Assembly: GCA_947359465.1 (NCBI GenBank) | Contig: OX375883.1 | Coordinates: forward strand, 94,376,293-94,440,292 | Direction: 5' to 3' | DNA from: Metellina segmentata | Taxonomy: Eukaryota > Arthropoda > Arachnida > Araneae > Tetragnathidae | DNA: 64,000 nt | In this document: in pieces, positions 10,101 through 22,100 of the stretch | How positions within the stretch are numbered: the first letter of the stretch is position 1 | How the letters are laid out: each line of letters begins with the position of its first letter | Made by a program: the position numbers and the translations under genes | Notes under the pieces: generated by a model | Databases searched by the model: none | What the model was told of the DNA's origin: nothing | The model's input: the letters and a program-made list of their open reading frames with translations, nothing else

Positions 10101-13100
10101 AGCTTGCACACAGTTTGATCTACAAGGCACAATCTCCATTTTGCTGTCGTCCACTGCCTACAACAGACAGCTGTCATGGTTTATTTTGTTTGAGAAACAA
10201 AATAAATCAAAAGTTTTGACTAGTGTTAAGGCTTTTTTATTCTTTAGTCTAGATTTCTATCTTTGCGATTGTTACAGATAGAGTAAAAATTTCAACGGAT
10301 TTGAAATCTGCAAAAAATTTTCCAACAAAAGGATATCTTAAATTTTTTTTCAACTGTAACTTTTATATTTTTGCAATAAGAATTCAGCTTAATTTCTTTG
10401 GATGCGAGCCAGGTCTCCAATGATGTACTGACTGCAAAAGCTACGGCTTCCTAATAAAGCGGTGCTGTTATCTAACGGCCGTAATACGTCATGATGTGGC
10501 ATAACAAGGCATCCGTCTTTACAGAGACTATAGGTGTCAAATTAGACCGACAGAATACTGTGGAAAATGGACGATCTAGACGTAGCATTATTAATATATC
10601 AAGCAGTGTTAAGGCGCAAAATAATGGTTTCATTCAGAATGACGCTCAAATGGCACACCTGCTGTGGAGGAAACTAGTCTGGAGAAGTTCCAATGCAAGA
10701 CGAAATTACACAGCTATGTACTAGTTAAAAAAAAATCAAATACTTTCAAGGACTTTTCACCAAGTTCTGTAATTTTCAAGGACTTTCAAGGGCCCCTAGT
10801 AAGGAAAAATAAATTGAAGGACTTTTCAAGGATCATGGGAACCCTGATCACTGAGAAAATATGCAGGAAATTAAATAAAAAAGTGTTATTCAAAAGTTAG
10901 TCCAAAATAAAATGGTACCCTTACAACTTGTGCATGGACTGAGATGAAAATGTATGGGAAATAACATCTTTTGAGATATTAGATCCAGAATAAAGAAATC
11001 TGAACCGTAAAATTGATGCTTTCTGACATATACTGATCAGAATAAGATAGAACTAAATTGTTCTTCCCATGAAAATTTCTAAAATGTATGAACTCAATAG
11101 TAACTAAAGCTAGAGTACTTTTTACCTGCATTCAACTCAAGTGCACCATCTTGGAACTAAATCTCAAATTAAATCATAATTCCAAGATTTCCACAGCTAA
11201 AGCATTTGTGAATTAGTAGCATAAATTCTTAAAAATAGTAGTAAAGTCTCTTCATAAACCCTAATATTTTGGTAGCAATTTTAGTTACTCAGATGCAAAA
11301 GAAATTATCAATGAATACTCAAGTAACACAGAATGTGTTAACTGAGTATGAAACAGGTGAAATTACTTGTGATGAACCCTGTGGTTGACTGTATTTTAAA
11401 ACATTGGCAATGTAACAAAAAAAAAAATGCATACTTCCATATAAAATAAAACCAAAGTGTTTGGAACTTACTGATGGATTTACAGTTGCTGCAGCAGAAA
11501 CTATCACAATAATTAATCTTGAAGAATTTAGCAGTACTTTTTGTAGCATAGATCCTTTGCCAACTGTCTTTAAAGCATTCACCTGTAAAAACAAATATCA
11601 ATTGAGTTAATTAAATTGTTAGTACAAAAATTCAATATCCTAACATCAAAACACTTAGCAATAATTTAGTTGGATCTAATTACATCTTTTATAAATACTG
11701 GCTGTTAAAAAGCTATTTTTCTCTTTATAATAAAGTTTTTTTTTAATAACATCTCTGGAAAGACAGCAGATGACCTTAGGGGAGTCCACTTATAAGAAGG
11801 TAGTAAGTTTGCCAGGTGAAAGGGATGCCATACACAAAAGGTATAATGTTCAGTATGGTTGATTTCTCCCGACCATTCATAATTGCTGCTATTGCTTTTA
11901 ATCACTGAATGAAAACTCAAGAGCTGGAAACTGAGCTGACACCAAATGCGAAAATGCATAAGGCTTGTTTCAACCCATCCTTAAATTCAAGCACTCACCA
12001 GAGTTGGACTACATTTGACAAATGTAATCAAAATATTACTGCTGTAAACTTCAAGCAATTTTACATAATACGAGCTTTATAGTAATTTTTTTTTTCAAAG
12101 GCGCACTGGACTTTTTCTTTGGCCACTACAAGACCTTAATAGTAAGTAATTCTGGAATTTAAATCGTAAAATTGGAAAAAAAGTAATTGTATATTAATGT
12201 ATGCTTTCTCAGAAATTTAAAATAATTGTACCACTTATAAAACACAGAATTCACAACAGCATAATGAATACAAGTCCCAAATCAATTTAAGTCATACATA
12301 AAGAAGTATGACATTTAGAGATTCTCCATACATGGCAACATTTTTGACACAGCCTGAACATTACACAGTGCCAATATATATGCATCCTTTCAAGATATTT
12401 TATTATCGACCTAAACACTGATTTATAATTATGTCAAATTCATTTGTGCATTATTTATTATCTGTTTTAAACATTATTTACCAATAAAAATATTGTGCTA
12501 TTTTGTCAATCTTTGGAACATGCCAATAAGTTCCCTAATTCTTCCCAGATTCAAATGAATAACTTTAACCTTTAGACTACGGCCGGTACAGCAGTTGTAT
12601 TATGATCACACCAAGAAAGAATTTAGACAACAGCCAGTACATCAGTTGTACCTAGGGATTGTAATCCGATCCAGCATCATTTAGCTACCTACCGGATCCA
12701 GTAACATCTATCAGATCTTATCTGGATCCAATAACCCCGAATTAAAAAAAAATTAAATAATCAACTATTCAAACCCAAATTTAAAGTCGCGAAATCGCTT
12801 ATTAAGCAATCAATTGTGAATTAATCGATTTAAAAATTTTCACTCATCAGTTTGGAGAATTCTAGCAAAAATAATAAATTAAATGATCAATAATATTTTT
12901 TTAATAAAAAGGAATTAGAAAAGCAAATTCTGCAAGAAAGAAATGACATTATATGAAATGGATTCAAAGGAAAATATATGTCTCTTATGTACGACTACTT
13001 AATGACGGTTAAACCAACTAGTGTCGAAGCTGTGATTGCCTTCTCATCCGCTGGTTATATATGAAGTTCATTGAGAAGTAGGTTGGGGGATAACGTAGTT

Positions 13101-16100
13101 ATCCCCCAATTGTTTCCTTAGATCGTTTTTTCATACTCAAAAGTGATTTTCATTACTATTTAACTTCGATTTAAGCAATTAAGAATTCCCTTTTATGTTA
13201 TGTCGATCAAAAACTGGCAAAGATTAGAATTTCATTTTAATGTGAGACAAAGTTAAGTACAATTTATATGTCATATGATCAATGACATTAGAGATAGAGA
13301 CTACGTAATTTTAGATAAATAGAAAAGTACAAAGTATAAAATAAACTGATGTTTGTTGGTGTGTAAACTAGTAAGACTGATCATCATCAATCGTTTAATA
13401 CTTAATACTAATAGTACAAGTAGTTATTGTAATTAATTGTTGGTGATTGATTTCCTATATATAGATAATTATTAATAGAGTTGATTTTTTAATGCCAAAA
13501 TAACCGTTTTGTTCGTCTATTTGGAATAATATCCTTTTTACCTACTTTCACTCAGCCGATTTTGGAAAAATACATACTGGCTAGAAAGACATATTAACAA
13601 AGTACCAATCCGGCCGGATTGAAAATTGTGCTGGATTGCAATCCCTAGTTGTACCTTGAAAGTTATAAGAATTGCCCTAAGAAATAATTCAAACTACAGC
13701 CATTACATTAGTTGTACCTTGAAAATCATAAGAATTGTGACAAGAAAGAATTGTGCTTGTCATATCTATAGCGTAGTAAAAAGGTTACAGATGCTTTCTA
13801 AAATGCTCATAGTAACTTTCAACCAACTTAAAATTCCTTCTGAAACCTACCCATATGAATCCATGATGATTAAAAATCTACTTTACATGATAGATCCCTC
13901 TCATTAGCATAAAAGTGTTACATTTTGTGGCAGATCTGAATACACATTGAAATAAAGCATCAAAATTAGTATGAATAAAACATACTTCTATGAGAGCCAA
14001 ATTAACAAACAGAAGCATAATTGGAATGACAAAGGGATCAGGGCATGTTAAGTCTGGAAACCAGAGTAATCCTTCAGTTTTCAAACAGTTTAGTGATTCA
14101 GGGCCTGAAATGAAAGAATTCATAAAATGAAAACAATGAGGAAATTGCATGTGTTTTGTTTATATTTTTATAATATAGAAAATAAAAAATTAATGGAAAG
14201 TATCTTTCTTTTTTACTTTTATAGCCCGAAAAGGTAAAAAAAAAAAAATTTCAAGTTCGGACTATTTACTTCATCTTAAAAACGCTAGTTTTCCTACGCT
14301 GCTTCTTGTGACGTCACTATACACTATGACGGTTTGTTTACTTTTATAGCAATGTTGAAATTGCAAGAAATTTTTTTTAAAAATTGATTGTTTAAAAATT
14401 AAAAGAGCAAGCAATATGAAATTTCAACGCGCTAGACAAACGTAAACATTACATCGTGGCGCACAATAACGTCACGTAGCGTTTTGAGGTTGTGTGCTTT
14501 TGCTGTACTTTTCGATAATTAAAAACTTAACACTTTAATTAATTAAGTAAATTTTATGGGTTTTAATTGTTGTTTTTGAACATTTTGACAATCAATCTAT
14601 TAATAAAACACATAAATGAGCATTCTACTCACTGGTGCAAGTTCTTCATTAAGTAACAAAAGCAAAAAACTTTTCAACTGTTTACATAGTGCCAAACATA
14701 ACCAATTCAACGTTACTAAATTAATGCATAAGAAAATTGAATCATCTGTACTTATTTAAAAAAGGCATGTATGATAAATATACTTTGATTTATGAAAAAC
14801 TAGCCTAAGTGTCGCCAGTGACAGTTCTTTTTGTGGGGTAAGGTGTAACCACTGTTCGCTAAACCCCGGTGATTGCTAAGCATTCCTTCCCATTTGGTTT
14901 GCTTCACAAACCAACACCAGAAACAACGCCGTGATGGCCTCAAAGTGGCTAGTATTAAATAAATGTCAATAAATAATTTAAAAAATATTTTAAATTAAAA
15001 TTAAAAAATCGGGCTGGACACATTAAATTGTACTGATACTGAAAACATTAAAATAAAAAACAATAATTTTAAGAATAAGGCCCACTTTTACCCGACATGA
15101 CACATTACACGGGTTATAATTGAAAAATTATATACTAAAAGAAAATCATATTTAAGGTATGGATTTGATGTAAAATTTTCCTCAGATTTTAAATCCATTG
15201 AAATTTTTATCCTATCTTTGACGATCACAAAGATAAAAAACCTCAAATAGTCTTTGTATTTGAAAAAGTTGAAATCGCAAGTAAATCAAAACATGCTAGA
15301 ATCGGAAAACTTGGCATGGTTCCAAAGGCATTAGGACTTAAAACACAGAATCTGTCCTTTCTTCAATGTGACGTCAGGGGTCGAAAATCCTTTTCTTTCT
15401 TCAACTGAGGAAGCCTTCCTCGAAGGAAAATAGAAAGGTGAAAAAACTAATAAATGTTCTAGATTCGGGCTGGACACAAAACTCGCAAAAAATTAGGACT
15501 ACCTGTGTGCCAAATTTCATTATTGTAAGTGCCATAGATTCATCAAGACGCTGCTCGCAGAACACAGAGAAACACTTCCTTTTATAATAGTAGATATATT
15601 TTAAAAATCTTATTGAACTGACAGTGGGAGTTTAGAAATAAACCAAAATAAAAATAAAGATTTTAAATATGAGTTTCTGATTTATAAAAATAGTACATTA
15701 GCAATCACCAAGTCTAATCTTGTCATGAAAATCAGCTTTAAAGGTGTGTTCTCACGAATCAAGTTTAATTGACCGATTATAATTGATTGATAAAAGTTGA
15801 ATATGACTTGAATCAGTTTTTGTTCACACATTTCAATAGAAACTGATCAACAGGTTAATAAGCAAAAATATAGAAGTTACAATTGAAAAATCATTTATTT
15901 ATAGAAAATCACATTTAAGATATCGAACTGGTGTAAAATGTTCCGCAGATTTCAAATCCTTTGAAATTTTTATTCTAACGATCGTGAAGATACAAACTTG
16001 GCTTAGAGAGTACAAAAGCACTTTCGTTTTGTTTCTTGAATAAAATAAACCATAATATATCGTTTGTGAGGAAATAACTAAAAAGCAAATGAGTTATCAC

Positions 16101-19100
16101 TTGAACGATAAAGTTTGAACCGGTCAAACTTTTCTTGATCCACTAAAAAGTTGATAAAGTCTATTGAAACAAAGGTTCTCACTATAGTTTTCATTCAACT
16201 TTTGCTGATCAACTATAATCGGTCAATTAAACTTGATTAGTGAGAATGTGCCTTAACCAGTTATACCTGAACTTGAATGGATTGACATCATAGTTAGATT
16301 TCTCAAGGAAACCGAGAAGCACACCCAGGCTGGAATTTGAATCAGAGCCAAGAGAATAGTCTTAAATGGATGGCAATTGTCACGAATCACAGCTTTATTG
16401 TATAGTACACGTGCCTGAAACAAAGAATAAACATTAGGGTCATTTTCTCTAAACGACGACATTCTGGTCCTCCTAAAAAATAACACATATAAACTTATAT
16501 AAAAATGAAACAAATGCAACAAGATTTCAATCACATGTCCTTTTGTTTATATAATGGGTTAAAATTTACTTTTTATAAATATGGACCACTTAGAATTTGT
16601 TATTTGTCTAATAAATGTCATTCCCTGTGTCCCTACCTCCTCCTTTACACAAAACTAGTTTCTAAAAACGAAGTTAAAAACAATATATTTATGATATATG
16701 GGGTTTAAATTATTAAAAACTGTCATATAAACCTCAAAAATTAACAATTGATAAAATAACAATTTGTTTTTTCCAAAAAAAATATTTAAAATTGTCCTTT
16801 GGTTTTGTAGTCATTCCCCTGTCATAAAGAAAAAAAAATTATAACAAAATATAGGGCAACACTTCTGTTAGCTAGCATTATCACATGGTGGACAGTTGTA
16901 TCACCAGAGAAGCCACTTTGAATGTTTTGTTTGCAAAAACAACCATGAACCAGTAAAAATTTGTGATTTCCTGTTATATATTGGTAAGTATTTTTATTCA
17001 CTGTCATTACCCTGTATGTCTTATTGGCCTTAATACAGGGTGGCTACAAAAATTGAAGTAAAAAGTTCCCTGAGTTTTCCCTGATTTCCAGAGTATTTTT
17101 CATGAAATTCCCTGAGTTTCTCCTTTTGTTCGCAGAACAATTCTGCGGTAATTATGATAAACTTGACACTTGATGAACTAAAAAACTATAGACTGAAAGA
17201 TGAATAAAAATAAGATAAGAAAAAAATATTTTTACTGTATTCCATAATAGACCAAATAATATAAAGTTATAGATAGAATATTTAATGTTACATTTTTAAC
17301 TATTTTGATGTGTTTGCAAAAGCAGCCATCAGCCCCTGAATCCGTCAATGGCGCCAGCGCTCGGTACATCTGTACTATTATAAAAGGAAGTGTTTGTCTG
17401 TCTATCCTGTACGCAGTGTCCTGACGAATCAATAGCACTTACAATAGTGAAATTTAGCAAACATGTGGTCCAAATTTTTTGAAATTCTTCAATCGTGCCC
17501 GAATTTTAAAATTTAATCTAAAACATTTAAAAATTAATTAATTAATTTTTTTAAATTTTATTATTATTATTTTTCTTAGAATGGCATACGGTATAAAAAC
17601 ATGACATTTAAAATTTATTTTTTCCGTTTTCGTTAGATTTTCTCAGCAACGATTTTAGCTGACGAACAAAACAAATAAAGTTTTAACTGGAGTTTTGTAG
17701 TTCTTTTTTCTATCTCCTAGATCGTTAAAGATAGAAGAAAAATTTCAACGGATTTCAAATCTGCGGAAAATTTTACAACAGATCGATACCTAAACACATG
17801 ATTTTCTTTAAATAAATAATTTTTAAATTGTGACTTTTATATTTTTTCCAATACGAATTTGGCCGCCGGCGCCGTGAAGAATTCTACCTTCGTGGTTAAA
17901 AAGATCAGATTAATTCATTTTGATTTCCTGAGCAACGAATTCGAGTTCGTTCGTTCTGGTTCAAACTGGCATTCTTCGTTGCTTTTTTCTATCTTTGCAA
18001 TCGTTAAAGATAGAATAAAAATTTCAACGGATTTGAAATCTGCGGAAAATTTCACATTAGATCGATACCTAAAAATATGATTTTCTTTAAATGATTAATT
18101 TTTAAATTGTAACTTTTTTATTTTTTCCAATACGAATTTCACCGCCGAGAAGAATGACCTTCGTTTGATTCGAGATTCATTCATTTTGAAAAGTAACGGA
18201 TTCGGGTGAAGCAAAAGAAATAATTAAAGTTATGACTGGCGTTATTCAGTGCTTTTTTCTAAATCAGCGATTGTTTAAAATAAAATAAAAATATCAACGG
18301 ATTTCAAAGCTGCAGAAAATTTTACACCAGATAGATACCTTATACGTTTGATTTTTTCTATTTTTCCGTTAGCCGGGCGCTATTTTGGACCAAAATCAAA
18401 ATCGGCAATCTTAGAAAAAAATTATAATTTTTTTTTTAATGTTGATTCAATTGGAACCGGATGTTTAACTTTTGCAGGTTTTCCCGTCCGTTAGTATTTG
18501 TCAAAGCCGCAAGGCAATACGTTCCTATTATTGACATTAGGGAACGTGGCACAGATGTAGACTTCGGTTACAGGATTTCCGGCCGTTACAGTATACAACT
18601 ATTTTTTCTGGATGTTTACGTAAAAAATACACTTCTCATTTTCGGAATGAAAACAAAATTGGAGATATTTTGATTTTGGTTCAAAGTGGCGCCCGCATGG
18701 CTAAAGGAAAAGTACCAAATGGGTGCCATTTGCAAAAGGAAATTCCGACTTTTTCCCTGAGTTAAACGAAACTTCCCTGAGTTTTCCAGAAAATGATTCT
18801 TCCCTGAGAAATCCCTGAATTCCCGGTTCTGTCGCCACCCTGTAATATTGTAACAAAATCACAAACTAATGATTAAATCTTTTTTTAATTGAGTTTTTCA
18901 AGCTGACTTTAATAGTAAATAATTTTGGTGCATATGGTTATGGTAGTAGACCAGGTAACACTACTTTTTGTCATTCCCTTGTCTCATGTAGGACAGGGGA
19001 ATGACATGGGTCATTGAATTTCACAACCTGTGAATATTTAATGCAGTATCAAGCAATCAAAACATTGTTTTTGTGAATCAATCAAGCAATTAGAACTATT

Positions 19101-22100
19101 TGTTTTTAGTTATGTCATCTGGCAATACTTGAGTTTCTGATGGAATGTTTTGGAAGCTTGTGTTGCTGTACTTCTGTGTGTCTTTACAGAGGCAATAAAA
19201 CCTCACTTTATTAAATACTCTGCTGGTTTGTTATTTAGTCTACTCTGCTCTTCTTTGTACATTTGTTATACAATGTTTATTTTTTTTTTAAAGTTGCTTA
19301 TATTCTGGATGTCATACTTATAAAATCATTGAAAGAAAAATACTAAACAGGCATAGTTGTTAGCCAGCTTGGCCAAAACAATTCTTTGGTAATTAAAATT
19401 GTAGATTTTGGAATTTTTACAAAAGAACCTTTTTTTTCGATGCATAATGACCCCCAAGAAAGAAGCAAGTGATTGCAAAAGATTGGATATTCTTATTAGG
19501 AAGCGGGAAAATGAAAGGAAATGAGTTGAGAAGATAAAATCTGATCCGATTTCGGCAGCCAAATTGAAAGAAAAAGAACGTTGTAAATATTTGAGGAAGA
19601 AAGAAACTGGAAAAGTCAAACTAATATCAAAATTATCAGCCAGAGACCAGAGAATGCAAAGAAAATAATGGAGGGTAAATTAAAAAAACCCAGCCGTACC
19701 AGCAAGAAAAATATCACTGAACATGACCATTACTTTATGGAAGAAAGTGCCTTAGTTGAATATGAGAATATCCAATGTTCACAGCCATCAACAAGCACAG
19801 AATGTTCTAACCAAATAAGCCAACAGAAAACACTTGCTACCAAGCGAAAATTTGTGCAAGATAACACCCTTCCGGAAGAAAGTACCTTAGATGAACTGAA
19901 AATATTCCAGAAATCATTAGTAAATAATACTGAAAAACATTCAAATAAAAAAAAGCAGCTGGTCGTAAGCGAGTAAGGAGGGATCGAGCAAAACTAGCTA
20001 GATAATTGAAAAAGACAAAAGTTGAATTATTATAGATACGTAGAATTTCTGATAAGTACAAAAAAAGTTTTACAGCCTTAGAAACAAAAACAATCGGGGA
20101 ACTCCTCGAACAAAAGTGAGAAACCTCACGAAAAATTGTAATGTAACATCAGAAATGAAAAAAAGATTGTTGTTTGGAGAAGTAATAACGAATGAGTTGG
20201 CTGTTGGATACAGCAAACTAAAAAATGAAAAAACTAAACACATATTTAAAGGAATAATGCAAGGAGACCTTTTTAAAAAGTACAAGTTATTAAAAGAAGC
20301 AAAGCTGTACTTGCATACCAAAAGATCCAACAATAATATAACACATAAGCTTAAAGAATTTTATGGTTTAAAATATGGTCGAAAGCAACAAACTGGTTTC
20401 ATTATAACAGATAAATTAAGAAATAAGCTTATAGAATTTTTAGAAGAGGATGCAAATTCCAGAATGTGCCCAGAAAAAAAAACTGTATAACCAAATGCAA
20501 AAAAAAAAAAGATATTTATATGATACTTTGCTAAACCTACATAAGAAATTTATCCAGACTTGTCCAGAACATAATCTGAGTTATACATCTTTTACAAGAT
20601 TGAAGCCATTCTGGATAGTAACACCGAAAGTTTCTGAAAGAGGTACCTGCTTATGTGTCATCCATTCAAATATGAATATACTTATAGCAAAATTATTTCA
20701 ATTGGGGATTGTGTCACATAAAAGGATTAATGACCTGATGGATCTTGCCTGTTGTGAAAAAAAAAAAAAAGAGAGTGTTTACAACAAAGCTGCCCAAATT
20801 GCAAAAATCGTAGAGTAAATTCTATTTTAGTGATTTCTTGCATTAAAATTTGAAAAATCTAGCCATTTGTGCAACCTAATTTAAATTTCTTCTTAATAAA
20901 TTTTATGAGATGAAGATATATAATGAAGAAGTTATATTATATGAGTTTGTCATTTCTCTGTCTGATTGTCACTCCCCTGTCTCTTGTTGTCATTCCCGTC
21001 TACCTAAAATTAAAAATTTTAATTTTGGGTACTTTACATTGAAATCATTTTTTGCTGACTGTATTTTATTGCTTAGAAAGACTATATGAATACAAAAGAA
21101 CCACCATTTAAAGGAAAACAAATAATAATATTTAAAAAAAAATACTTGTTCAAATTGTTTAGTTTAGAGAAAATGACCCATTAGTACTTACGATACGTAT
21201 ACAATTCCATTTAAAATAACCAAACAAAAAGTAATTGAACAGGAATTAGAGCTGATGCAATGGTTTATTTCTTTTCTTATATAAAATATTATTGAAATAA
21301 AAATAAATTTTGATATTGAACCATACATTTTTTTTACTGCAACCTTGATATCATTTTACCCCTAATAGTAACTTTTAAACACAATTGACAAACTATAAAT
21401 GCCAACATTTTTGAAGATAAATTATAAGTTGTAATTTCAGAAACAAATAGCCATACAAATGAATTAAAAGAAGGGTTTCTGTTATGAAGTGGAATATACT
21501 GTGTTTGTGTGTTGTTTGTTTTCAAGATATAAAACATATTACTTTTGAATATAGTATCATTATATAGTATATTTTTGTCAAATGTTCAAAAAAAGCTTAG
21601 TCCATCATTGGAATTAGAAAAAAAAAAAAAATCAGCACTTTCCAAGCATATTTTTTTTAAACAAAAATACCTTTAAAAGTACAGGAAGTTTGAAACCCCA
21701 TGCCAACATTTTTGATACATAGGTGGACAGTGGAATTTAAATTTTCAAGAATAGTTTTGAGACAGGGGTGCTCAAAAAAAGACTTCAATTTGTTCTGATT
21801 AAACTAGCTTCAATACTTCCATTACCAAAAATATTTGGAATGTGACTCAAGCCCCTATGAGCATTCTCCATAAATACAGAATTCAATGCGTGCGAGAACA
21901 TTTAGTACAGGTAATTTAAAAGCTAAGTCATACATGATTTCAATATTAAGTTCACTACTACAAGCTTCAGAAGTAGACAACTATGATAAAATGTATGTAA
22001 AAGCCCTGAACATTCCACACTCAAATCTGTAAATCATGGAAAACAAATTTAAATACTTCTCAAGTTTCCAAAGAATTGGGTTATGAAACAAGAAATAATA

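Noticed and set aside
16617..17020. Exact 193-bp spacing of three motif copies as a tandem repeat
   Set aside because: Sequences between the motifs are not similar, so the equal spacing looks coincidental.
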